Shown: piece after piece, positions 45,615 to 55,811 of the stretch
Position numbering within the stretch: position 1 is the stretch's first letter
Layout of the letters: every line of letters starts with the position of its first letter
Assembly (NCBI GenBank): GCA_050084985.1
Contig: JBITNC010000001.1
Location: 134,788,001 to 134,852,000 of the forward strand
Source: Nageia nagi
Lineage: Eukaryota; Pinophyta
Reading direction: 5' to 3'
Length of the DNA: 64,000 nt
Notes under the pieces: generated by a model
The model's input: only the letters and a program-made list of their open reading frames with translations
Databases searched by the model: none
Told to the model about the DNA's origin: nothing
Made by a program: the position numbers and the translations under genes

Positions 45615-47480
45615 GTGAATGCGAACGAGGGCATGAACATTCGGAGTTGGGAATTGTGCAAACCAAGTATTTTGGGAAATAAGAAGATTAAACAAATGCT
45701 TGACCATCCTCCTATTTTGGAAAACAAGGAAAGGGGTTTGTGCTTAGCCAACTCTTTTGAACCATTAGTGCTTGGTGAGGAAGAGGAAGAGGATTGGAGT
45801 GACCTGAATGTGGGAGATGGTACCCTGTCTCTAGGAGTGGAACCCTTGGATATTCGGCACCCAAATGAGGATTTTTTGGGTAAGTCGGAAGAGGAAGGAA
45901 CCATCAGAGATTTGGAGGAGGCTGATATGCCGCATTATGACAAATTCTCTCCCCAAGTTAGCGAGGAGAATAAGCAATAAGGTTCAAAATCAGAAGGGGG
46001 TAAGAAGATCCTCTATGATTTGGAAAAGGACCTTCCTCCCTTAGTAGGAGAGGTTCAAGGACTAGAACTTGATGGAGATAAGGTGAATTTGGGCAACCCA
46101 GAGAGAGACCTTCTCCCATTTGTGGGAAGGGGCAGAGAGAGATCTCCTCTATATGAGAAAAGTGGGAATAGTAATCTTGTTGATTCACTATATCCCAGGC
46201 CACAGACGCGAGCTAGGAAAAGAGTTATTTTGGATGTTGGAATTGAGAGAAGGCCAAGATGGATTCCAAATAGAGAGTTATGGCGAAGGGAAGTTGAGAT
46301 AACCAACTCTTTTGAACCATTAGTGCTTGGTGAGGAAGAGGAAGAGGATTGGAGCGACTTGAATGTGGGAGATGGTACCCTATCTCAAGGAGTGGAACCC
46401 TTGGATATTTGGACCCTAGATGAGGATTTTTTGGGTGAGTCCGAAGAGGAAGGAACCATCGAAGATTGGGAGGAGGCTAATATGTCACGTTATGAAAAAT
46501 TCTCTCCCCAAGTTAGGGAGAAGAATAAGAAACAAGGTTCAGAATCGGAAGGGGGTAAGAAGATCCTCTATGATTTGGAAAAGGACCTTTCTCTCTTAGT
46601 GGGAGAGGTTCAGGGACCAAAACTTGATGAACGAGATAAGGAGAATTTGGACAGCCCGGAGAGAGACCTTCTCCCATTTGTGGAAAGGGACAAAGAGAGG
46701 TCTCCTTTGTTTGAGACAAGTGGGAATAGTAATCTTATTGATTCGCTATATCTAGGGCCATAAATGAGAGCTAGGAAAAGAGTTATTTTGGATTCTGGAA
46801 TTGAGAGAATGTTAGTACGGATTCCAAATATTTGGAAGGGAAGCTAAGATAGCCAACGTTTTGAACCATTAGTGCTTGGTGACAAAGAGGAAAAGGATTG
46901 GAGCGCCTTGAATGTGCGAGATGGTACCCAGTATCTAGGAGTGGAACCCTTGGATATTCGACCCCCGAATGAGTATTTTTTTGGTGAGTTGGAAGAGGAA
47001 AGAACCATCAAACATTGGGAGGATATGTTGCATTATGACAGATTCTCTCCCCAAGTTAGGGAGGATAATAAGCAGCAAGGTTCAGAATCGGAAGGAGGTA
47101 AGAAGATCCTCTATGATTTGGTAAAGGACCTTCCTCCCTTAGTGGGATAGGTTCAAGGACCAAAACTTGATGAAGGTGATAAGGAGAATTTGGACAGCCC
47201 GGAGAGAGACCTTCTCCCATTTGTGGGAAGGGATGGAGAGTGGTTTCCTCTATCTGAGACAAGTGGGAGTAGTAATCCTACTGATTTGCTATATCCTAGG
47301 CCATAGACACGAGCTAAAAAAAGAGCTATTTTGGATGTTGGAATTGAGAGAAAGCCAGGATGGATTCCAAATAGACAGTTACGGAGAAGGGAGGCTGAGA
47401 ACGACATTGCAAATGGTTCTAAGACTACCCTAGATTCACTACGAAGAACAAAGGTAAGGGGGTTAGAGATGGTGGAGGAT
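45615..47480 (+). pseudogene. LINE ORF1, acidic C-terminal part with threefold repeat
   Basis: The open segments 45615-45980, 46020-46763 and 46872-47150 are parts of one protein-coding stretch. Each repeat holds SFEPLVLGEEEEEDWSDLNV, then GVEPLDI, KFSPQV, GSESEGGKKILYDLEKDL, ERDLLPFV, and LYPRPQTRARKR with the close WIPNRELWRREVE. The parts are very acidic, with a basic patch at each repeat end. No domain is recognised; it is the linker-like tail of ORF1. Repeat 3 has lost one base at its start (46855). Confidence 0.7.
45750..47400 (+). repeat. Three tandem copies of a 555-base unit inside LINE ORF1
   Basis: Unit starts AACTCTTTTGAACC at 45750 and 46305 and AACGTTTTGAACC at 46855. The first period is exactly 555 bases (185 codons), so the array kept the frame; the second is 550 bases. 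Confidence 0.92.
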
Positions 47481-47532
47481 TGACGCTCTCTTTAACCCTG
47501 AAGAAGCAACCCCTTTTGTATAATCTAAGGAA

Positions 47533-48110
47533 ATGAAGATCATAGGTTGGAACTGTTGAGGCCTCAATGGGCACCATAGACAAAGGGCCCTAGTAGACTT
47601 AAGGATGAAACAAAAACCTATGATTATTTTGTTGCAAGAAACAAAGGTGTTGGATATTAACACAGATGCAGTTTGTAAAGTAGTGTGGAGGGGTGCTCAT
47701 TTTGTTGCTGCTCTAGTAGTTGGCAAGTCTGGAGGGTTGCTTTGCCTTTGGGATCCAAACAAGGTGGGAGGTCATGTTCTTTCAATTTTTGATAATGTCA
47801 TCAATATTTTGTTCCTTTGTAAGGAGTCAAGTATTCGATGGATATGTTCAAATGTTTATGGTCGAAATTCTTTAGTGAGTAAAGCTACTCTATGGAACAG
47901 TCTCAGTCTGATGTGTAAACAATTTGAAATTGAAATATGGATGGTGGCTAGGGATATTAATGCTACCCTGTATCCTTCAGATAAATTGGGAGGAAACCCT
48001 TAGTTATTTGGGGGGATCGAAACCTTTGCAAATTTTGTTCATGCTAATGAATTCATAGATGCTTTGATTTAAGAGGACACCAATACACCTAGAGCAATCG
48101 GCATGTGAAC
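47533..48110 (+). pseudogene. LINE endonuclease domain (APE type)
   Basis: It begins MKIIGWNC, a stop (TGA at 47557-47559, where the family has Arg), then GLNGHHRQRAL, LLQETK with the catalytic Glu, WRGAHFVAALVVGKSGGLLCLWD, ICSNVYGRN and WMVARDINAT, in which Asp of a DxN motif is kept. The nuclease nicks target DNA in the first step of LINE insertion. Stops at 47557 and about 48001 and a lost His block near the end make this copy inactive. Confidence 0.85.
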
Positions 48111-49717
48111 ATGGCTTTGATTCAAAGTAGAATTGATAGATACTTGGTCTCTAAAGAAGGCTTTGCTTTCTTTGGAAATGGCCTCCTTTCGACATTGACG
48201 AAGATTGACTCAGGTCATAGTCCTTCGCCTTTCAGTGTAGAAGAAGATAGAAATTTTTTTAGTACTCCATTCAGGTTTGAATCTATGCGGTTGAGACACG
48301 AGAACTTGGAAATGTTCATTCAAGAATGGTGGTCAGAGGACTTCAGGGGATCCAAGATGTTACAGGTTGCTAACAAACTTCAGCGGATTAAGTCTAATCT
48401 GAAGGAATGGAACAAGAAGACGTTTGGTAATATTTTTATTCAAAAAAGGGAGCTAAGGGTGTAACTTGATGCTATAGAAGCTGAAATAAATAGAGGTTTT
48501 TTTCATGATCAGCAGAAATCTAGAGAAAAAATTCTTTTAGCAGAATACCACAATCTCATGGCCTGTGAAGAAACATTTTGGCGACAGAAGTCTCAATCCT
48601 TATGGCCAAAAGGAGGAGACAGAAATACGAATTTTTCCATCTAACAGCCATGAAACATAGATGCTATAGTAAAATTAAAGAGTTGATAGGAGTTGAAGTT
48701 TGGAAAGATGATCAGGCTATTAACTCTTTGTTGGAGCACCTTCCCCCTCTTATTACAAATGAGATGAATTCCTTTCCAACTAAGCCCTTTGAGGAAAAGG
48801 AGATCAAAGAGGTTGTTTTCTCTTTAGAGGGGGAGAAATCCGCAAGAACCGATGGCTTTCCTGTTATATTATTCCAAAGGTTCTGGCACATAGTGGGTAA
48901 TTATATTGTTGAGGCAGTTTTAGAATTTCGGCGCCAAGCTTCCCTTTCGGAAGGTGTTAATGCCGCATTTTTAGCGCTCATTCCTAAAATTCATGGAGCA
49001 AAGGAGCTGAAAGACTTTCAACCCATTAGCTTATGCAATTTAATCTATAATTTTTCCTCCAAAGTAGTCCTTCATTCTATCATAAATCAACTCCAAGATG
49101 GTCTTGTGGCAGGGAGGTAGATTTTAGATGGTATAATTCTTGTGCATGAAGTGCTACACTCCTTGGAGGCAAGCAAAAGAGCAGGATTCATATTAAAATT
49201 AGATATGAATAAAGCTTATGATCGGGTATCTTGGAACTTTCTGATGCAAGTGTTGGAAAATTTTGGCTTCTGAGAAAGATGGAGAACTCTAATTAATTTA
49301 AGCATTTCAGCAGTGAAGTTCTCTGTTCTTGTAAACGGCTCCCCTGCAGGCTATTTTAGAAGCTTTCGTGGGTTGAGAGAAGGGGATCCCTTGTTACTCT
49401 ACCTCTTCATAATTCTTGCAGAAGCATTAGGGAGAACTATTGCTTCAGCGGTGGACATGGGCAGATAACAGGTATTAGACCAACTACACAAGTGGATCCG
49501 GTATCTCATCAACAATTTGTGGATGATACGATAATAATATCCAGATCTACTTTAGACCAAGCTAAGCTGATTAAAGAAATCTTAAGTCTGTATGAGCGGG
49601 CAGCTGGTCAAAAGGTGAATTTTAACAAGAGTAAACTCTATTTTCTCAATTCTCGTGGGAGAATCCAAGGGAAAATTGCAAGAATTTTAGGCGATGACAT
49701 AGTGGATCTCCCATCTT
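48111..49717 (+). pseudogene. LINE reverse transcriptase, first part
   Basis: Pre-RT blocks (RFESMRLRHENLEMFIQEWW, WNKKTFGNIF, GDRNTNFFHLTA) lead to the RT core: FPVILFQRFW, VNAAFLALIPKIHGA, FQPISLCNLIY, GFILKLDMNKAYDRVSW, the GDPL block near 49390, and QFVDDTIIISRS with the catalytic FVDD at 49516-49527. It is cut by an LTR-element insertion at 49717 within DLPSSYL. Only a few stops (48462, 49119, 49272, 49467) interrupt it. Confidence 0.88.
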
Positions 49718-51090
49718 TGAAATGTCCCCATTTTTATGGTGTTTTCCCCATTTCACCACTAATAATGGGAACATTAGATTATGAGTATTTTTATTTAATT
49801 TTGGCAATTTATTAGATTTTATGACCAATTATTGTAAGTTTCACTTGGAGAACAATTAATTACTCCAATTCTGGAACGTTGGGGCCTATTTTAGCAAATT
49901 AAGAATTATTTTATATTTTTATGCCAATAATCATGTAATTAAAATACCAAGGCCATAGTCTCCATTAATGGGGCGTTGCATATATTTAGCCTTGATGAAT
50001 GTAATGTTGCCATTAATGGGCCTCTTTTGTAATTATTGCTCTCCTTATAAGGTAGAGCAAGATACCAAGGTATTTTTACCTACTACGAGGCATTGGAAGA
50101 CTCCACACGTGGACGTTGGGATTGAGGAGGAAGATTGGACCATCAAGATGTGAAATTGGGCATCCCAAGACACCCACATCTCCCTTGGAGGCTCTTAGAC
50201 CGAAGTTGGTGATATCTAGGCGCATGGAAGACTCCCATAACCCAACGTTGGCATTCCTGGCCCTTACATGTGATTAGTCCCATCTTGAGGCATCTTGATC
50301 TTGGACGTGGGTTATGAGAGCACACGGATTACCCTTGGACACCATTGGATGAGATCACATCAATCCCAACAAATGATTAGAAGAGCTACCTCATCTATAT
50401 AAGGAGGATTCCTAGAAGACTAAAGGCATGCGATTATTATTACTTCTTCTCTCTTCTTGGTTGGAGATTGTCTCTTCTAGAATTCCACTTCTTCGAAGTG
50501 AGGTACCTGTAGCGGGCTGCAGTACAGGACTTATGTGGGCACACACTTGGGGGTTGGCACAACCCAAGTTGTCAGCTAGCTCTCTAGGGGTGTTGGAATT
50601 ACCCTGGATTACTGTAACACTGCCAATGGATCTCTGAGATCCCACCACAACTACTAACAAAGGAAGCCCTAGTGCATGCTTTGCGACACTATGGATACTA
50701 AGACCTGGAGCACCAATCTCATAGCATAATCTTGTAATTGAGGTCCACCATCATTTCTTATTTGAATAAATTACATTATTTTGCTATTATCTTGTCATTT
50801 GTCTGCTTGTGCTTAGGTGTTGGATCTAGGAAGGGTTTTGCGTTGTTATTTCGTAATTTGGCTTCCTTAAGCCCTACGTTGGGTGTTTATGTGCATATGA
50901 TAGGTGTTTGCTTCATTATTACCAATAATAGCTAGACATTGGATAACTTACATTATTTTAAGCATTGTTGGTGAGATCTGGAGCTTGGAAACCAATGTCC
51001 CTCTCCTAGGGCACGTTTGGTGGCTTTGGTTGATCCGAACTTGAGGGATTTACGAGAAATCCCCGGTGAGCCCTAGTTAATCTCATCACA
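49718..51090 (+). repeat. LTR A, 5' LTR of the PDS5-carrying element
   Basis: It starts TGAAATGTCCCC (the family start is TGTAATGTCCCC) and ends CTCATCACA. A TATA box CTATATAAGG is at 50394-50403. The palindrome CCAACGTTGG occurs at 50242-50251. It is closely similar to LTR C outside the inserted LTR D. Confidence 0.9.
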
Positions 51091-51091
51091 A

Positions 51092-51103
51092 TGGTATCAG
51101 AGC
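51092..51103 (+). promoter_or_regulatory. Primer-binding site for initiator Met-tRNA
   Basis: TGGTATCAGAGC, the exact common sequence, lies one base after LTR A. Confidence 0.9.
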
Positions 51104-52762
51104 CAAGATCTTGCCATCCTGCTAGGTAAGGTCTTGAGGAGAAATTATTGGAGTGTATTCTGAGGAAGATCTCTCCATCCTGCTAGAGAGAAGTGGTTGA
51201 GATGAAGGAGATCTCTCCATCCTATTGGAGAGTAGCTACTGAAGTAGATCTTGCAGTCCTAATAGAAGATCTAAGGAGGTTTGAGACATCACAGTGGTAT
51301 TGACCTGAGATCACAGTTGTCTCGAAGAATTGAGGAGATATGAGGCGAGATTTGGAGAAGAGAGTTTTTTTAAGCTTGGATCCGATTCTTGTGGAAAATA
51401 GAAGGCTGATGTTGAGGTTGTGGTACCGTTTTTGCTGGATCTGGACACTAGGAGACCTACGTTGGAGATCTAGGAGGATAGATCTCACCTTCTGGCAGTT
51501 TGTTGGACCTGAGTTGACTACATTTTCGAGTTTGAAGGCTTCAAGGAGGAACGTCTACCTTGGTGAGAGGTAACTTTCAAAATTTTGATTAATTTTCATC
51601 AAGTTTGAGGTTCATTTCTGCATTGGAGGCCTAGATTTGTGTAAGTTTGGCCATTCTCGGGTTAACATGTTTGGAAGCAATTTTGAGGACCATTTGGAAT
51701 TTCTAAAACCTTTCAAGGAGGTCGTTTGGCATTTTTAAGGCCAATTGAAGGTTCGTTTGCATTCTAGAGGGACCATTCTGCGTTTTGGAGGTGAACGTGT
51801 GGTTCTTGGAGGGTCAAATTTTGAAATTTGACATATTTTTGCCTTGCTAACGGCAAAATGGAGGCTTGGGAGGCTTAACTTGCTGAAGAGACTACAAAAT
51901 TTAGTCACAAGAGCTTGGACATTTTGGGATCTTGGCATGCATTATTGAGATTTGGAGATAGTTTGCATCAGATCTAGTGTTTGAGGCTATTTGTGTGTGA
52001 ATGTTGAGCTTTGAGGAGGCACAAATTTAATCAGAATTGATTTTTGGGATCACAACCCATAGGCTTGATTAATTTGGCATCTGGACCGGATCATCCACCA
52101 TCGAAGGAGTTAAATTTCAGGTTTGATCTATTTTAATTATGCAATTTATTTGAAGCTTCAAAATTATGTGGATTTAATTTATTTTGAGTAGGAGGAATAA
52201 GGAGAAAATAAAAACTAAATTTGGAATTATTTTATTTAATTTAATTTGACAAGAAAATTAAATTAGGAGAAATATGGGATTTTAATTTTAAGTGTTCAAG
52301 AAAATTTGAAATTTGGAGGAAAAGCAAGATGCAAATGTGAAAAGCAAATTTCGAATATTTTTGAGACACTATAAAGCTAGACGTTGGAGTGCAAGGAGAG
52401 CACATCATTTTTTGAAGAGATAAAATTCGAAGTTAGGAGATGGAGGCAATTCATTGGGGCATTGAGAAGCTGGGAGATAGTCGTTGAGCACATAAAAGAG
52501 ACCTGAAGAAATTTGTCTGGTATCTGGAGGGCCTAAGAATAATTTGTTTGGCAATAAGGAAGCTTGAAGACATTCGTTGGGCTTCTAGGAGGCTCACATT
52601 AGCTCATCATCACCTCCAAGAAGTTTGTCCACTCTTAGGAGGCTTCTACACATTTTTAGAGTGCAATTTCCGACTTTGAGAAGTCCATACTCAGCTTGGG
52701 TACAGTTTGTCCAGATTGAGATGCTTTCACAATAATTTCAGATCTGAGTTTCCATATAGACC
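51104..52762 (+). other. Leader of the PDS5-carrying element, no domain recognised
   Basis: No gag, protease or other domain is seen. Four related words of the type AGATCTCTCCATCCTGCTAG are spaced through 51105-51270. Short ORFs here (for example 51340-51573) have no motif. The stretch may be an untranslated leader. Confidence 0.5.
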
Positions 52763-52925
52763 ATGGCATTCTCAAGTGGGAAGGAGTTGATGGAAAGACT
52801 TATGAAAGCAAAAAGGAATTTGGGACTCTCATTTCAAACCCAGGATGAGATCCAATCCACCTTAGAAGAACTAGAAGACTGCTTGCACATGGTAAGTTCG
52901 TCCCAATTTCAGGAAGCTTTGATTT
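52763..52925 (+). pseudogene. PDS5-like fragment, first part (before solo LTR)
   Basis: It opens ATGGCATTC and reads MAFSSGKELMERLMKAK, then TLEELEDCLHMVSSSQ, matching the N-terminus of plant PDS5 cohesin regulators, where a short helix-rich start is followed by a Leu-rich ELLxLLDQxExCLSKVEQS-type stretch. It is cut after EALI by solo LTR B; the frame resumes at 54475. PDS5 binds cohesin and helps control sister-chromatid cohesion and repair in the nucleus. Here it is a passenger copy inside a retrotransposon. It has no introns within its length. Confidence 0.85.
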
Positions 52926-54469
52926 TGTAATGTCCCCATTTTTTAGGTGTTTTCCCCATTTCACCTCTGATAAATGGGAACATTAATTTAGGAGTGTTTT
53001 TGTCAATATTTTTATAATTTGGCCAAAAGGATGTAAATTCCACTTAGATACTCAATAAAGCCTTAATTATGGAATAAATGGTCCTTTTATTTATTTATTT
53101 GCCAAAATGCTAATTAATGATGTATTTGTGATACCAAGGCAACTATAAATGTAAATGCAATATCAGTCTCATTGAACGAGGCGTTACATATTCTAGCCTT
53201 GATGATTGTAGTATTGGCATTAAATGTATCTCTAATCATTAGTTCTCCCCTCTTCAAATTAGAGCATCCCCCTAGGTGATTGCGACTACGAGAACATTTG
53301 TAGCACCAAGGTTGAACCTCGCACTTTGAACTAAGCGTTGGCGATCTCAATGCAAGTAAACGGCCCTAGAACATGGACATTGGGCTTTGGAGGATCCCAA
53401 GGCCCCATGTTGGCTACCTAGGCACATGGACTGATGGCGTTGATCACAAGGCACTCTAAAATCACCCCCTCTTGGATGTTGGCTTTTCTAGGCCCTCGGA
53501 TGTGATTACACTTATCCCAAGGCTTCCTGTCTTGGTCATTGCATACATGAGCACAAGGATCATATCTCTCCATCGTTGGATCATCCCCAATACAAGATTA
53601 GAAGATGATCATCTTCACCTATAAAAGGAGAACTCATATTCATTATAAGATATGCTAAATTTGATTATAAACCCTTTTTATTTCGGATTGAGTGGAGGCT
53701 CTATCTTTGCCACTTGTAGGGCGACTTGCATTTGAGGTATCGAAGGAAGACGAGGCTACCTTCGAACTTACTCTAGCCATCTTGAGAGGAACGTTGTTGG
53801 TTCCATCACAGTTGCTACAAAGGAGACCCGGTCTTGGCTCAATGCTTCTAGGATTGGTGAGGCCCTAGAGCCATCCGAAATAACCCAATAGGAGACAATA
53901 TCGATACAAACTCCATTGGTTGACAAAAACATTGCAATTGCTCTACTCTTGCTATATTCAATACAATTACATTCTATTGTCGAAATATTGTTGTCTATCT
54001 CTCTATGATTGGACATCGGATTGTGGAGTAGTTTCTATATTATTCGAGTATCAAACTGGGAAGTTGCATTTGGGGTGAAGTTTACATTGTTTACTTGTTA
54101 TTTTTGTTCCCTGATTGGTACGTTGGAATATTGGGAGGATTATATGCTCGTTTGATGTGTTCTTGCTTCCTAACTGGGATGTTGCAACCGGAGAGGTATG
54201 TTGCATTGTTGAAGTTACTCATTGCTGCATAATTGGGACGTTGGATCTGGAAGTGCGTTTTCATTTCTTAAGACCTGTTTTTCCTTCTTTGCCTGGGTGT
54301 TGGGTTGTGTGTGAATTTTCGGAATATCTTTGCAAAATTTATCAATCCTAGCTAGACATTGGAATACTTGTGCAATTTTGAGCTTGCTTTGGCCAATTTT
54401 AAGGCCAGAATCCAAACATCCCTCTCCTAGGGCACATTTGAGGATTGAGCCCGAAAACGGCTCATCACA
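52926..54469 (+). repeat. Solo LTR B, inserted into the captured PDS5 fragment
   Basis: It starts TGTAATGTCCCC and ends CTCATCACA, the ends of the same family as LTR A. The flanks are GATTT (52921-52925) and GATTC (54470-54474), a 5-bp duplication with one mismatch. A TATA box TATAAAAGG lies at about 53620. It is more diverged from LTR A than LTR C is, so it came from another subfamily member. It represents an LTR element reduced to one LTR by recombination. Confidence 0.88.
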
Positions 54470-55786
54470 GATTCCTACAATTTTATCTTTGAGCAAGTCA
54501 AAATGGGTAGAGCACACAAAGGCAAAGCTAAGAATTAGGGTTACTTATAGTTTAAGTGGGATTTTAAGAATTTCATCACCAAAACCTCCATATGATGATA
54601 ATAAATTGAGGATGATGCTTCAATTTATGGTTGATAGTTTTGAAAATTTGGGACAAATCACAAGTTCCCAATTTTCTAAGAGGGTTACTATGCTTGAGGC
54701 ATTTGCAAAAACCAGAATAGGCAACATCATGTTAGAATTGGGCATGGATAGCTGATCTACACAATGTTTCACCTTTTCATCCCTTCAGTTAGAGAAGAGC
54801 ACGTTGATAATGTTGTCACAACAATGAGAGACATTATGACCTTGATCGTAGATGAAAGTGATTCCATTTACCAACCACTCTTATCTACATTTTTGGATAT
54901 ATTTTTGGATTATTGGAAACAAGACTTGGTTACTTCTTTTGCTGCACATGAGTTGGTTAACAGTGTGATTAGGCAGTTTGAAGAGAAGCTGAAACCATTT
55001 GCAGAACAAGAGGAGACAATAGCCAAAGCTTCCCTTACAGTTATTTCCCCACCACATGAGGCAAGAAAAGAAGATCACGATGAGAACACTTTAGCTTGTA
55101 AGCATGATGAGGGAATTGATTCTATTCACAATGAGGACGCACACAGCAAATTGGTTGGAGAGAAGATTGATGAAGTGGAAGAGGATGACTTGTTACTACG
55201 GAAGACATTTTCCAAAGATAAAACAATGTCGTCCAAAATTGTTGCTACACTGGTTTTTGAAGAAGACCTTTGGGCAAAATTTGGAACTATATTAGTAAGG
55301 AATGTGGGCACAAGAAAAGCCAACGATTCATTGATAAGAAGAGATGAGGGAGGAACATTAAGAAGTATGATATCTTGTAATACTTTGTCATGTATGATAA
55401 ATATGGCTGCATTTAAGGAGGCAAAATGGGTTGTATTTGCTGAGGTATTGGGGCCTGCAGCTACAATGTTAGCACTTGGGGTAGACCCTTGGTTGCTATT
55501 TCATGTTGTTGTACCATTGGCTGATTGGGAGGAAGGAGACAAATTTCATTTATGGCATAAAACGATGCTACATCACACAGCCATAAGGGATGAAGAAGGT
55601 TCGAGTTTGGATACATTTGGGAGTCTAAAGGAACCAAAGTTTGAAGAATCCAAACATGCTTCATGGAAAAAAGATGAATATATGTCAAAGTTTGTTGATT
55701 CTAGCTTCACCACAAAGATCAGCTATGAGGAGGATGAAGAGAAGGATCAAGAAGAATCTACTACAGTTGATGATGTTCCAAATTGA
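54470..55786 (+). pseudogene. PDS5-like fragment, second part, fused to an unrecognised acidic C-terminus
   Basis: After the solo LTR the frame continues PTILSLSKSK, then ISSPKPPYDDNKLRMM, SFENLGQITSSQFSKRVTML and EAFAKTR, close to the plant PDS5 block with PYDD, FENL, KR, LE and AK in order. A one-base frameshift near 54750 changes to the frame that opens at 54764 (340 codons): MFHLFIPSVREEHVDNVV, TTMRDIMTLIVDESDSI, EEKLKPF, again as in PDS5. From about residue 85 similarity ends; the last 255 residues are acidic with an internal stretch KWVVFAEVLGPAATMLALGV and end in TTVDDVPN. That part is unknown. The stop is just before the polypurine tract. Confidence 0.85.
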
Positions 55787-55797
55787 ACAAGCAATTT

Positions 55798-55809
55798 GGG
55801 AGGGGCGGA
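55798..55809 (+). promoter_or_regulatory. Polypurine tract before LTR C
   Basis: GGGAGGGGCGGA lies two bases before the TGTAATG start of LTR C. Confidence 0.8.
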
Positions 55810-55811
55810 AT

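Noticed and set aside
47153-47407. Minus-strand ORFs repeated through the LINE ORF1 array
   Set aside because: They are shadows of the tandem repeat units on the plus strand.
49968-50153. 61-codon ORF repeated at 56074-56259
   Set aside because: The two copies are the same place in LTR A and LTR C; repeated because the LTR is, not because it is a conserved peptide.
54115-54351. 78-codon ORF with Cys and Trp, possible small protein
   Set aside because: It lies inside solo LTR B and has no counterpart conserved as a frame in LTR A or C.
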